DNA of 64,000 nt from Litoditis marina. Taxonomy: Eukaryota; Nematoda; Chromadorea; Rhabditida; Rhabditidae. Within the stretch, counting starts at the first letter, position 1. Every line of letters starts with the position of its first letter. Below the pieces are notes generated by a model. It had not been told where the DNA came from and did not search any database. It was given only the letters and a program-made list of their open reading frames with translations. The translations under genes and the position numbers were made by a program. Shown in pieces: positions 1 to 11,894 of the stretch. The DNA lies in contig OZ038437.1 of the NCBI GenBank assembly GCA_964036275.1, forward strand, positions 8,747,804 through 8,811,803, in the 5' to 3' direction.

Positions 1-62
1 TTTTGCTCGCAGGTTCGATTCCGGCGAGAGACAGTAATTTATAGATTTGGCACTCACTATAT
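1..62 (+). mobile_element. tRNA-derived element family A, 3' fragment
   Basis: Begins inside the tRNA-like part (TTTGCTCGCAGGTTCGATTC) and ends TTTGGCACTCACTATATA. The 5' half lies before the window. Confidence 0.85.
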
Positions 63-172
63 ATAGTAGTCTTGCAACATTCTAACTTAGTCATACCTTG
101 AATGGCTAGATGTACAGGTCTACACGTTATAGTTATTATGTAAATATGGTAGTGAAATAATTATTTTTCTAG

Positions 173-1632
173 AGAGGCGGCTATCAATCGTGCCGAAGGA
201 GACAAAAAGTCGGCTATTCTCGCGTCTGAGGCTAAGGAAGCTGAACAGGTTTGGTTTTGGTTATACAAGAGTTAATTTTTTTTAAATATGTTTAAAAGAG
301 AACTCGATCAGTTGGAAGAAGAATAACTGTTGGTGAGTTGATGTCGAACTCAAACGTGAATTTCATTAAAGATGGCCGCCTGGCAGGAACCAAATCTCGT
401 GAAAACCAAAATTGCGCTCCACGGTTAATTCGTTTGCTCCAACGCGAATGCGCCCCAAAAACAAAGTTTCCGAATCTCCTCCAATGAATTGTGATTGAAT
501 GATCTAAAAAATATCAATAAATTGGTTTTTGTACCGCATTTGCATTGGAGCGACGGAATTTACCGTGGAGCGCAAGGCACGAGATTCGGTTCCTGTCAGA
601 CCACCTTTAAAGTGGGACGATTATGTGCTCCAATCTCGGCGCGTCAGTTCTTCAAACTGCAATGGAAAAATGTGTTGCAGTTTAAAGGACTGAAGCGTTG
701 AGATTGGAGCACATAATCGTCATTCTCTAAGCTAAGATCCCAGATAGCAAAGCTCAGGGCTTCATCGGACGTCTTAGCCAACATGGTTGTGACTTGGCAT
801 GAAGCATGTGGGCCTCGGTGCTAGAAGCAGAGGGCCAAAATATAAATATAAGTCTCAATAATTAGTCGGGAAAATCGGGTGGTTTTCCCGAAGATGTACT
901 CTTTTTGATGGAAATTCCTTGATATTCATTCACTTCCCTCTATCTATTCTTGTAGATCAACATCGCTCGTGGTAACGCAGAGGCGCTGCGAGTGAATGCC
1001 ATTGCGCGGGCAGAAGCCATCGAAAGAGTCGCCACCGCACTTCAGCAGGAGGTAACTAACACAATATGAATATACGTATCGATTTTTCGGGCGCGGAATA
1101 TATACGTATCGATTAGTTTAGTCGCCCCGCACTTCAGCAAGAGGTAGGCAGTACGATAGATACGGGTCGATTTTTTTTTCTGATTTTCTCATTTCAACAA
1201 CAATCACCTTCACTGGTGAAAACATCAATTCCCATCTGGTTTTGTAGTTCGGTTATCCCGGAAATATACCCGTTATTCGATATTTCTTGGGCAAGGAATC
1301 TGTTCTTCGATATAGATATGTGAACATTCCGTGTTTCCCTCCAAAGTATGCAAATTTCTTCGAATTTGCAAAAATATGACATATTAGCCATTTTTTATGC
1401 AACCGCATCTAGGTATAGTCTCCTCACACATTCACTTTCTGTTCAGAACGGTTCCGGTGCAGCGAGCCTAGCCGTGGCGGAGCAGTACGTTTCTGCCTTC
1501 GGAAAGCTCGCGAAGGAGACAAATACCGTAGTCCTACCTGCGAATCTAAGTGAGCCGGGAAGTATGGTAGCACAGGCTCTCACCATGTACGAAAGTATCA
1601 CCAAGAAGCAAGGAAATCGAGGATCTCAATAG
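173..1632 (+). CDS. STOML2: Stomatin-like protein 2 (SPFH family), 3' three exons
   Basis: Partial gene; the 5' exons lie before the window. Coding exons are 173-248, 956-1051 and 1447-1632 (TAG at 1630-1632), all with GT..AG borders and matching phase. They give the C-terminal 118 residues. The first exon reads AINRAEGDKKSAILASEAKE, the alanine/glutamate-rich coiled coil that follows the SPFH domain. The last exon reads SLAVAEQYVSAFGKLAKETN then SMVAQAL, the STOML2 signature that separates it from erythrocyte stomatin. In other animals this is a mitochondrial inner-membrane scaffold that binds cardiolipin and prohibitins. The protein ends about 15 residues after the SMVAQAL block, so it lacks the longer C-terminal tail of vertebrate STOML2. 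AT-rich sequence with AATAAA-like motifs follows near 1819-1905. Family assignment is from recalled homologues, not a search. Confidence 0.9.
607..730. mobile_element. Foldback element, TTAA family F
   Basis: Near-palindromic element of about 120 bp. The arms read GACGATTATGTGCTCCAATC and, inverted, GATTGGAGCACATAATCGTC. The inner arms are CAGTTTAAAGGACTGAAGCG-like. TTAA or a variant lies at the left border. Other copies are at 6494-6616, 7125-7216, 12194-12315, 12846-12970 and 37922-38033. Confidence 0.75.
1029..1170 (+). repeat. Duplicated exon end in STOML2 intron
   Basis: The end of the second STOML2 exon with its donor (CGCACTTCAGCAGGAGGTAA, near 1037-1056) recurs as CGCACTTCAGCAAGAGGTAG about 90 bp downstream (near 1127-1146). 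The motif ATACGTATCGATT also appears twice between them (about 1073 and 1102). This is a local tandem duplication of an exon end plus donor. Confidence 0.7.
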
Positions 1633-2443
1633 TTTTGATTGTTTTGCAGTTGGTTATTCTGACTTTTCACTGTTTTTAAAGGTAGACGTTGTTAGAAAAT
1701 CATAGTTTTGAGTAGTCCTAAAATGGTAAGAAATATGCTATAATTTGAGTTACATTGTTTGTTATCTGATTGTTAATTTGTGCTGGTTTTTCGATCCCGG
1801 TTTTCGATGATTGTGGTAATAAGAATAATCTATTTTCTTTCTTTCAAGTGTTCTGATTGAAATTTAACTGATTCAAAGATTTATTTATAAAAAACACATA
1901 ATAAAAAATGTACGTTCTCATTGGTACATAGTTACCGGGCAAGAAAGGCAATGGGAAAATCAACCTTGCAGCATTTTTGTATAATGGTAGTTTCAGTTTT
2001 ATGCCGCAAGGTTCAACAAATGACAAGTTCAAAGTACAAAATACAATTAGGCTGATATGGCTGGGGTTAACGCCATGATTATGAATTTTGCAGTGGAGAT
2101 AGGTTGCGTTCAGAGTTTGATCCATTCAGTCCTACGGGATCTACAATGCAAAACATGATTATTGATTGAGTATCAATCGTTCATCATGTTTCGCACACTA
2201 GAGCTGCTGCAGCTCAACTTTCCGGCTCAAAGTAGAAGTCGAACCTTCAGAGAAACATTGGATTACAGTTAAGTTTGTGAACAAGTTTTGTAGTATAAAG
2301 TCAATGGCTAGGTAAGAACACGTAAGTGATGACTAGAGAACACGATTCGATAAAATTAAGAGCATTTTAAGATAATGGAGGAGATGAAAGTACAATGTGG
2401 CCTTTTTGGTGGGGGGTGAAAATGTAATCATGAAAAATATCGA

Positions 2444-5400
2444 TTATATCCTGATATGAAAAGTGCGAATAAAGTCGGGCGAGCGCGAGACGACATGCTC
2501 GAATTCGGCATAGTTTATGCGTTCATCGCCGTCCAAATCAGCCTCTTCGATTATCTGGAAACAAGAATATAAGTGAAGTTGCATAGTTCAGTGGCTAAGG
2601 CGTCGGTCTACCACCTAGAGCAGTCTGGTTCGAGTCCGGTGGTGCTGTCTGTGCTTGTTAGGCGGTCTCACAATACTTGCCAATGAGGCGTAAACCAGTA
2701 AACCTGCTACTCAGACAATTACCAGCCACTTTTTTATTTGCTGCACAAGAGAGTGTGCAGGTCAGAGAGACGCAGACTGTCTTAGCCTATCTGCGCGTCA
2801 TTGACCTGCATGCTCTCTCGTTTTTGTAGCTGGCCAATTGCAGAAAATTGGCGCTAATCGTTCTGAGCACATACTTTGAAACATTAGAAAGTCCTGAGTG
2901 TGTAAAAATGAGTCAGCAAGGTCTTATAAATGTCTTTGATGAGCGAATACGATCATATGGGCTGCACAGCAGAAGAGTATATCTACAGTATACCACCGCC
3001 TATAGTCTGTCGACGACTATACTTCTTATAGGGTTCGCACAGACGGGAGTGGGTAGATAAAGTCTACCTAGCTCTGAACCGCTGTGTTTGTAGTTTGATC
3101 TCGTTGTTTTTGTTCAAAGTTCGTAAGATATGGCAATTGTCGAGATCAAACTATAGTCTTATCCATTCCTACTGAGACTCCTACAGTAGGATTTCGAAAC
3201 TTCCAAGCCGTTTTGCTCACTTACTTTTGATCGGAGAAGTTCAGGATTTCCGTACCTCATTCTCCTTCTCGGGTAGAGTAAATATACAAGAGCATTTTTC
3301 ATGAACTACGATTTCAGCTTCAATACATCCTTCGGAAAATTTGTAAGGTTACTGTAAGAGTCTCAGAAGGAATAATGTGAACTATACGACGAAGTTTTGG
3401 TCACTCTCTAAAATGACCTACCTCTCAAACTAAAAAAAAAGAAAAAGACAAGAGCAAAGTATAAAGTACAAAAACATCTCGGGATACTCCTCAGACGCAC
3501 CCTTTCAATGATGAATTCCACTTCTTCGTCTGTCAGTTCATCTCTCGTCAGACTTCGAATCATTTTGGACAAATCATCGTGGCCCAGGTGGTCGTCGCTG
3601 TCGTAATCTGGAAAAATTCGATATCTTGGAAAATCGATACTTCAAAAAATCAATACTAACACGAATTTTGAGAGGTAGATTGAATTTGTAGGGGCTAAAT
3701 TTGATGAATATTCGCCAAGTGACATCCCAATATGCCTTCCAAGTGTTCGCTCTTTCAAAAGCAAGCGTTATTATGCCATATCCTACTGTGCTTGTTCTTT
3801 TATTCTATATCTTTTCGGAGTTTTAACGGTTAAATTTCATGTCAATTTTTCACTTCGAACTTCACGTACCATATATCCTGAATGCGTATTTCAGCTTCAG
3901 TTGCAGTGGCGCCATTTCAGAGAACACGGAGAACATGTCGAGAAAATCGTCGAAGGTGAGATTTCCCAGCCCATCCTCGGAGAAAACCTCGCAAATTCGA
4001 CGACGAAACGGGTTTTCCTGGAAATATTAATTGTCTATGATCATGAATAAGTTGTAGTTTGAACTCTAGACAAGTATTATTTTACGAGCTTGACCAAAAA
4101 TCAGCAGGATCAAACTACGAATACCGTGGAACAGAGCAACATACACATTATTCTCCCATTGAAAACTGGCTAAGCGGCTAAGCCGGTCTGCGTCTCTCTG
4201 ACCTTTACACTCTCTTGTCTAAGCCGCTACAAAAGTGTGTGGCCGGTGGTTTAACAATTGTCTGAGCATGTGATATTAGAAGGCAAAGTCTGATCTCATG
4301 GGAAGTTCAGGTGATAACTCATGAACATCTCATGAGCTATGGGCATCAATAACAGCCTAAGAAACGTTAATTGAGATGGGCGTTCACAACCTCAGTTAGT
4401 TCCAATCAGTGGTCGTTTGTAGACAGTTTTCATAATCATCAGCTTAATGTTCTACTACTGTAACTTCATTATCGAGCCCATACTCAGAACAAGAGTCGTT
4501 GTAAAACAGTAAATAACTGTTTATACAGCGTGGCTGTCATATATATTGATTTTTCCTCTCGTCATCTGACGTCTCTTCGGGGCACACTGTGTCTCTAGAT
4601 TTGTTGCCATACAGTTTCGACCAAACGCGAATTTGTAATTAACAGACCATGGTCTGAGTAACCGAGCCTTTATTGGTCTTTTTTCATTGTAACTTACCCT
4701 CAACTCGGGCATCCGTTCAATTTCTTCAAACGTCAATGACACAATTGACGGTCGGTTCCCCTGCATATTAGTGGGCACCTTGTTCGGGTTCAACGCGTAG
4801 TACCGCTTGTACAGGCGAATGATGTCTTTTCGCGTGAAAAACGTGCAATCCTGGAAGAATGCAAGAAGTATTTAGAAAGTGACCAACTCAGAGTTGTAGT
4901 TTGATCACGAAACACGCTGTTATTCACCGACTGCGACTGAAAAAACCACGGGATCAAACTACAGACACTGCGGTAGGTTATAGTCACCATTTTCCCCATA
5001 ACTATGAGTAAAACGTGAGACGGCCGCGACAATATCGTTGCCGTCTCAGTTTTAACTGTTGTTTATCAGCCTGCGTCTCCTCAAAACATATGCTATTTTC
5101 ATCAGTAAAATTTGTCACGGCAGCGACATTGTCGTTGCCGTCTCAATTTCGACTCAGTCGGCGGGCGCCGAGTCAGGGATTTCTCAGAGAGGACTCTGTT
5201 TTCTGATCAAATTACGCGCTTTTACATCATGAAATTGGCCAATGTTTCGAAGTTAGTGAAAGGGGAGCTCATTCAGTGATTTCTCAGAGAAAGACAGCAG
5301 AGGGTTCGATTGATTGAGCGATGCGGGGCGAACGGTCGTTGATTATTTGCTAGCTGTTGAGAGAGTGTGTAGATCAATGATACGCAGACTGGCTGGCCGC

Positions 5401-5831
5401 TCGTCAAACCCCGCCCCTAAGAAAATCGATGGTACGGTGTCCACAACGGTTTGACAAATCCTATAGCTCACCTCGGCTAGCTTTAGAGAGAACGAATCCT
5501 ATAGATCAAGGGTCAAGGGGTCAACAACAAGAAAATTCTTACATAGAAATAGGATAGAAAAACTACATGTACGGAAAACGTGAAAACAACATTCACAGAA
5601 GAAACTTAAGGTTACAGTACTCACCAAGTGAGAAAAACAACCTACACAGAAGAAACTTGAGGTTACAGTACCCACCACGTGAGAATAACAACCTACACAG
5701 AGGACATTTGAGGTTACAGTACCCACCAAGTTGGGAATAAGTACCTGATATTCGTCTAGTTGTTCTCTGGCGAACACACCGCCCTTGGAGAAGAGGTTCA
5801 ACTCGGACAGAGAACTGCCGTTGTTGCCCAT
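2444..5831 (-). CDS. CIB2: Calcium and integrin-binding protein 2-like EF-hand protein
   Basis: Complete gene on the minus strand. Exons in reading order are 5831-5745, 4850-4698, 4017-3870, 3607-3501 and 2554-2444 (TAA at 2446-2444), 606 nt or 201 residues; all borders are GT..AG and phases close. It starts MGNN, an N-myristoylation context like CIB2. Then come [20 protein letters not shown], the [12 protein letters not shown] block and [18 protein letters not shown]-hand 3 has loop [12 protein letters not shown] (about 130-141, Asp at position 12 as in CIB proteins). EF-hand 4 has loop [12 protein letters not shown] (about 171-182, canonical). It ends [12 protein letters not shown], the CIB C-terminal helix. 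Length is close to CIB2/CIB3 (about 187) with a longer N-terminus. In other animals CIB2 is a Ca/Mg sensor that binds integrin tails and TMC mechanotransduction channels. CIB3 is the alternative name. The gene converges with STOML2. Confidence 0.93.
2581..2650 (+). other. tRNA-like sequence, degenerate
   Basis: Sequence has an A-box-like AGTTCAGTGGCTAAGG and a B box GGTTCGAGTCC at tRNA-like spacing. Acceptor ends pair poorly and no clean anticodon loop is visible. It lies just downstream of the last CIB2-like exon boundary on the opposite strand. Likely a decayed tRNA or a tRNA-derived SINE head. Confidence 0.4.
2710..2867. mobile_element. Foldback element family I (CTCAGACAATT ends)
   Basis: About 160-bp inverted repeat. 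The left end CTCAGACAATTACCAGCC mirrors a right end with TTGGCGCTAATCGTTCTGAG. The core holds GTGCAGGTCAGAGAGACGCA and its inverse. Full copies also lie at 19540-19699 and 22030-22190. Partial relatives are near 4160-4265, 48270-48380 and 60350-60470. Confidence 0.75.
3152..3386. mobile_element. TATA-bounded foldback element family B
   Basis: About 235 bp with inverted ends TATAGTC..CATTCCTACTGAGACTCCTACAGTA and the mirror CTGTA(G/A)GAGTCTCAG(T/A)AGGAAT..ACTATA. No coding capacity is seen. It sits in an intron of the CIB2-like gene. Other copies: 19151-19387, 36272-36506, 44472-44706 and 44961-45197. Confidence 0.85.
5001..5180. mobile_element. Foldback element family J (GAGACGGC arms)
   Basis: Inverted arms ACTCATAGT/ATGAGTAAAACGTGAGACGGC and GTTGCCGTCTCA surround internal GACAATGTCG and GACAATATCG motifs. 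A second copy in the opposite orientation lies at 39706-39888, with the same CAGCGACATTGTCGTTGCCG core. Confidence 0.7.
5283..5465. mobile_element. TATA-bounded element family D, left end decayed
   Basis: Shares GACAGCAGAGGGTTC, GCGATGCGGGGCG, TGATACGCAGAC and GGTTTGACAAATCCTATA with the better copy at 46896-47102. The left terminus is diverged. Confidence 0.7.
5595..5744. repeat. 51-bp minisatellite beside CIB2-like exon 1
   Basis: Three tandem units of about 51 bp, each with GGTTACAGTA (near 5610, 5661 and 5712) and an ACCTACACAGA(A/G)GA stretch. The array abuts the donor of the first CIB2-like coding exon (5745), so it occupies the start of intron 1. Confidence 0.8.
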
Positions 5832-6233
5832 TCGAAAACTGAAATAAAGAGGTTTCAGAGAGAGAGAGAGAAGAGAGAGAGAACGAGACAGAGAGACAGC
5901 GAGAGAGAGATAGTGAGAGAGAAATAGGGAAGGAGAGAGAGGGTGGAGGGAGGGAGAGCTGGTCTCGTGTAGAAACGTTCACGTTAAATGTGAACAGTAA
6001 ACAGTGTGACCTGTTGATTAGAGAATAAGAACATATGTGAAATAAAACAGAAAATGGTTCAAAAGTTGAGTCGTAGTTTGGTCGGGCAGGAATGTACTGG
6101 TTTCAAACACATCGATACACAGCGAACCAGCCTGAATGATCGAAAGAATTTTAGTTTGAACCTAGGTGAACGCCTTGATTACCGAACTTTGCCCAAAAAG
6201 CAACGGGATCAAACTACAAACACACCAGAGGTC

Positions 6234-6394
6234 GTATGCTAGAAGATCCCGGCACTTTCATCCCATCCTGCGTCTCCTCAAACATGCGCTATTTCTCTGC
6301 TCTTACATCCCGCCGGAATGTAAGAGACAAGAAATAGTGAGGCAGAGCGAGAGACGCAGGATGGGATGAAGGTGCCGGGATCTTCTAGCATACG
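6234..6394. mobile_element. Near-perfect palindrome, family H
   Basis: CGTATGCTAGAAGATCCCGG at the left and its exact inverse at the right enclose TCCCATCCTGCGTCTC / GAGACGCAGGATGGGA and a central CATCCCGCCGGAATGTAAGA loop. The whole 160-bp unit can fold on itself. Copies: 47161-47323 and 49039-49200. Confidence 0.85.
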
Positions 6395-6493
6395 TCCTCA
6401 GCTAAGAAAAGATCAAACCCCCCTTAAGATGATGGGAAACCGTGTTCGTGAACTGTTACGACCGAACGCGAATTTGTAAAATACAGAGCTTTC

Positions 6494-6616
6494 TTGAAAA
6501 AAGACAATTATGTGGACCAATCCCGCGTCAACGGTCCTTTAAATTGCAATTGCAAAATGTATCGCGGTTTAAAGGACTGAACCGTTGCGTTTGGACCACA
6601 TAATCGTCCTTCTTTA
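6494..6616. mobile_element. Foldback element, TTAA family F
   Basis: Arms GACAATTATGTGGACCAATC and its inverse, ending CTTCTTTAA. Inner arm CGGTTTAAAGGACTGAACCG. Confidence 0.75.
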
Positions 6617-7124
6617 AGTTGACCGAGTTGCACACCGGCCATTGTCGAATGGTGAAAATGCCGGGAGGAAACTATTTTGCAACGATCTTTAAAGACTGCG
6701 CTAATGGGCGTGAAAAAGTTAGTAACTCAATCCGTCAGTCTTTTAAAGGAGTCTATATAAACAATAAAATGCAGACAAAATCTCACGCTTTCTATTTTTC
6801 GGAGGTCTGCAGTTTCATAGGGTAAAACTGGAATGCAAATAGTATCGGATGTGTCTGTTTGAAGAAAGTTTTCCATTTTCCAATTTCCCACGGTTTTTTT
6901 TCTCATTTTCTATCTGTCTACGGTTCTAAATAGTATAATTAGAATGCAAACAATATAAGATGTATCTTTAAAGGAATCTTTTAAGTGCGTGGAAAAGATT
7001 TTTGATGCACTAGAACTAGTCTGGAAAGTGAGACTATAAAACCCTACAGACTTTCTCACGTTTTTCTGCGTTTCCAATGTCTGTGAAAACGCCCGCAACT
7101 CAAAATACCGGAGAAAATTCAGGC

Positions 7125-7216
7125 TTAAAGAAGGAGGATTATGTGGTCCAATCGCAACGGTTCAGTCCTTTAAACTGCAATACACGAGATTGGTCCACAT
7201 CATCGTCCTGCTTTAA
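7125..7216. mobile_element. Short foldback element, TTAA family F
   Basis: Starts TTAAAGAAGGAGGATTATGT and ends with the inverse ACATCATCGTCCTGCTTTAA. It has a TTAA at both borders, consistent with a TTAA target duplication. The centre is shortened to about 92 bp. Confidence 0.8.
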
Positions 7217-8614
7217 ATACTGGTGTCGAATTAGCCTGCATCTCCTTATGAATTTCAAACAGTACAGGCGACATCTGGCTGACCCCGGTATGTTAAGTTG
7301 CAAAATTGGCGAGTCCGGTATTTTAAGTTGCAACGGTTTTCAAAGGTATATAGGGTATATTTAGAATATATATAGCTTCAAAGAAGCTTCAATTCAAGAA
7401 AAGCAGGATAATATCTTTACGAATTTCGAATACTAGTCGACAAAAAGTGAAATGGGCACTGATGCGAAAAAAACCACACATGACTACACATTCCAGACAG
7501 GATGAATGAAAAACAATGGTGTTATGACATTTATCAATTGACATTTTTACAGCTTGAACAATTCTGAACTCGTGGCTTGAAATTCAATCATGAAATTCAA
7601 ACCTAATTCGATTACAGCTACTATTAGCCCAATCAGAGCATACTGTATATTACCGCTACTTCATATCACAATTCAGATTGATTATTTTTAACTCACTTTT
7701 GCTCATTTTGTAACAAAAATAGTTGGGAATGTTTGATAACTTTCTAAGTTTCTAATTTTTTAACACTTAAAGGGACCGTACCTCTATAATGTGCAATGTA
7801 GGTAATTTTTGAAAAATGAAAAAAGTCATTTATTCTGTTTTGAGATGGAAGTTCATACAGTGAGTTCAAAAAACCACACTATTAAGGAGAAAAATAGAAG
7901 CCAACAGGATTCGGATTACTGTAATGCAGCAATCCTTAATCTATCACTGCTTTGTAGTTTTCATGATATTTACAAATCTTTCTTCACAGATTTCATATTG
8001 GTAATTTTGGTCATGTTTTGAATATGGTTTTGTAATTTTGTAGGCATTTTGAAAATTTTGTACGTAGGTGAACTCGGCGGTGTATGTACGTGCGCGTGGT
8101 CGCGCCGCATTTTCGAGAACACGGAACAAGACAGGAAGTTGACACCTATATGAACGATTTTGGTTTTTTAATGTTAACAATATCGACTAATCAGCTCAAA
8201 CCTCTAAATTAAAGAGGAACGGTCCCTTTAAACTTCATTTCTAACGGCAGTCTAGCCAGATTTGATTTCCATTCAGTTGAAATAGCTCAAGCGATTATTT
8301 AATAGAGTTCGTAATTTTTGAATAAGAACTACAATCTTTCATTAAGTTTAGTTCATTGTCCGGTTGCAAAAACACAAATTTAGTTCAAATGTGAACAAGT
8401 TTTGTTGGAGTGGCAAAGGCCCGAAATAGAACTTTAACCATGGGTATATTTAAGTTAAAACAACTTTAAAATATATAATGACAAAAAGAATGTATCATGA
8501 ATAAGTAATATGCATAATGAATGACCTGAGGTATATTGGAGGCAACAATGGAATATGCTTAATCAAACAGCAGAGCCGGGATATGGGATCGATAGGCACG
8601 GCTGGTGGGGGTGT

Positions 8615-8908
<294 letters not shown>

Positions 8909-9048
8909 AAACCAAAGAGAGGGAGAGAGTGTATACCACTGCAACATAAGAGCTTCAGAGGGTGGCAATGGGAGTTGCCTAATCAAGCACGTTTCCTGTA
9001 GGAAGGCAATGACTTGAAAACTCTTTCTCTAAGAGGTGGGAGAGTGGG

Positions 9049-9226
9049 AGAGAGAGAGAGATGGAGAAAGAGAGAGAGGGAGGAAAGAGAGAGAGAGGGG
9101 GGAGAGAGAGAGGGGGAGAGAGAGGGGGAAAGAGAGAGAGAGGGGGGAGGGAGAGGGAGAGGAAGAAGAGAGAGAGAGGGAGAAAGAGAGAGAGAGAGAG
9201 GTTGAGAGAAAGAGAATCAGAGGAAG
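9049..9226. repeat. (GA)n-rich tract
   Basis: Imperfect GA/GGA tract. It shares the internal order of GGGG and GGAAAG interruptions with the right half of the 8615-8908 tract, suggesting they are copies of each other. Confidence 0.9.
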
Positions 9227-9769
9227 AGAGAAAATAAGAATGTGACCAAATCTTCGTTGTAGTTTTATCTTCTTTTCAGTTATCAGGTACACGCTAGAAT
9301 CGCATGGAAAAAATTCACGAGATCAAAGTAGAATCATTAACTTTCGAATTTGGGCGAAAACCGAGTTTTTGTAGTTCAAATTGTAATTTGCTTCCTCTAA
9401 TCCGTACATACTTGTTTTGGTTGCGTATTTTCCCGTTTCTCCCCTTTCATGACCTTTTCCTGTTTTTCATCCAACTCATCAGTGGTTAAAGAAGGTCCCT
9501 TCCTCATACTTTCGACCATGAATTTGTCCCAGAACTTTTGACTTTTTGTAGTTTGATGCCTCTAATCCATAAGACTTGCTTATTAATTAACAAATTATTA
9601 GTTATGGTGAAAATGTGTTTATCAGAACATTTTACATTTTACAGATTTATTGATATTTTTTGTAGTTTGATGCCTGTCTGTAGTCCATACTTGTTTTGCA
9701 TTGGCGGCCCCCGACCGGGGAATGGTCATTAATTAACATCGCTCCTTTCGATCAGTCCATCATCTCTAT

Positions 9770-10440
9770 AATAATAGAGAAATATCCACCAACTTTATTA
9801 TCTTAATTATTTATATTTTATATCTAATAATCAAAGATGTGATCAAGTAGTTTCACCAGATACCACAACATCTTTTCATATCTAACAAAATAGACAAATA
9901 TCCACCAACTTTATAATATCTATATTTATATTTTACATTAAAAATAATATCGGAATTCACAATCACCTTTACTATCATTGTTTTTTCGGTTTTGCAGTTA
10001 TATTGGCCTTCACATATTTCGTTCGCTGATTTTCATTTCTTCACTGATAGAGAAATATACACCAACTTTATATTATTTGTATTTTGTATACAACATTAGA
10101 ATAATGTTTGGTCTGGTTCAAACGTTGTTGCCGCGCTCACATGCTCAAATGAATACACAACTACTCACGTGTTTCTGGAACTTTACCATGAATTTCGTTC
10201 TTAAGTTGTAATGTGTATTGAAAGTGTCTTGCACCATTCCCCTCTCATACACAATAGAGAAATAACCACCAACTTTCTTATTTTTATTATTAATATTCAC
10301 AGCTTTGTACAAAATTACCACATTTCGGCCATTTTTAACTTACTATTTCTTCCTGCAGCGCTCACGATTCCCTAAATGCGCCGTAAAATGCCAAGAACAA
10401 TAATAGTTTTGTTTTGTAATTTTCATCTCTAACTCAATGA
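9770..10440. repeat. AT-rich block with degenerate CACCAACTTTA repeats
   Basis: The phrase ATAGAGAAATATCCACCAACTTTA recurs in diverged form near 9772, 9892, 10046, 10255 and 10437, each time followed by TATTTATATTTTATA-like sequence. No coding potential is seen. Confidence 0.6.
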
Positions 10441-10767
10441 AATATCCACAAGTTTTGAAAATAGAAATTGGATAACTTTAATTAGTTTGTTATTCTCATA
10501 TTTCAAGAGTCTGGTTTTTGTGGTCTGCGAAACCATGGCAATTGGTAATGTTCTAGTAGTAAACTTTCTTTGAACAAGTAGAGTTAGTTTTATTATATTC
10601 TTACAACAAATATATAAAATTTACAGGTTAACTAAGTCAGAACCTGTTAATTTGTTACATCTTGTACTCTCCAGCTGCGATTGTAGTTTTATCTCTATCA
10701 GCTCTGTTTGCTAACTGATCACACTACAATCAGAATTTTCACCATTTTCACCAAGTCCTTTTCTATT

Positions 10768-10964
10768 TATAGTAGGTGCCAAATTTATAAACTTCTGTCT
10801 CTCGCCGGAATCGAACCTGCGAGCAAAATATTCGTTGCAGGGCGCCAACCACTGCGCTATTAGTGCATATGTCCGGCAAGCTTTGGAATCGGATAAATGT
10901 GTGCGTACACAGCGCTAAGTGAGATACACAGTACCCTTCCACCTTTCCGTTGGCGACGACTATA
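10768..10964 (-). mobile_element. tRNA-derived element with terminal inverted repeats (family A)
   Basis: Read on the minus strand it runs TATAGTCGTCGCCAACGGAA, then a pol III A box (TAGCGCAGTGGTT) and B box (GGTTCGATTCC), then a GGCAC(T/C)(C/T)ACTATA end. Its first and last 15 bases are near-perfect inverses of each other. Other copies: 1-62 (3' part), 17933-18118, 37729-37925, 38661-38856, 41850-42046, 45855-46036, 49565-49761, 55138-55332 and 61368-61564. Confidence 0.85.
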
Positions 10965-11299
10965 TACAACAAATATAGAAAGTTTGCATATATTTATATA
11001 TACTCTTGTAACCTAGGTACTTTAATTTCAATCTTTTCATACTACGAATATAGAAAGTTGACTGATAGCAAGTCCGAACCTGTTATAGCCAGCCGTTGTT
11101 TTTTATCCATTTCACCATAACAGCTGGTGGAGGCGCGAAGCGAATTCAAATGACCATTTTCCCGCCATAACTTTCTTATTGCCGTTTCTTTAAGGAAAAA
11201 GTGTTCTTTTAGTACGTAGTAAGGTGGGAGTGAAGTTTCTGAATAGCTAAAGTTCCAGAGAGAGTAAACTCAAGTTCAAAGTCATCCCAGCGTGGCAGA

Positions 11300-11468
11300 C
11301 AAAGAGAGAAAGAGAAAGAGAGATGGAAAGAGAGAGAGAGAGAGGAAGAGACCGAGGAAGAGGATGGAGAGAGCGAGAGCGAGATTGAGATGGAGAAAGA
11401 AAGAGAGAGATACATAGAGAGGCAGGGAGAGAGAGAGAGAGAGGGAAAGCGAGAGAAGGAGAGCGAGC

Positions 11469-11542
<74 letters not shown>

Positions 11543-11585
11543 AGAAATAGAGAGAGAGAGTTAGAAATAGAGAGAGAGAGTTGAG
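11300..11585. repeat. (GA)n tract facing a (CT)n tract
   Basis: GA-rich tract with a pure run near 11471-11540. A pure (CT)n tract follows at 11734-11908, so the two can pair as a long imperfect foldback with about 150 bp between them. Confidence 0.9.
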
Positions 11586-11733
11586 AGAAGCAGAGACATC
11601 TGGTCATCGCCCCTGCTAAATACCATTCGCGTTCTGCGCCAAACAATGCCTTGTTCTTACCCGACTGGACTTCTTTTTGCACCGATACCAATTGGAGCCT
11701 TTATCGATTACAGGGGGATAGTGGGTATTATCT

Positions 11734-11738
11734 CTCTT

Positions 11739-11786
<48 letters not shown>

Positions 11787-11842
11787 TTTCTATTCCTTGT
11801 ATTTCTTTCTATCTTCTCTCTATCTCTCTTTTTCTCTCCCCT

Positions 11843-11894
<52 letters not shown>

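Noticed and set aside
5499..5831. 110-codon minus-strand frame reading through exon 1 of the CIB2-like gene
   Set aside because: After EYQ it runs into the 51-bp minisatellite. CIB homology resumes only in exon 2, so the donor at 5744 ends the coding part.
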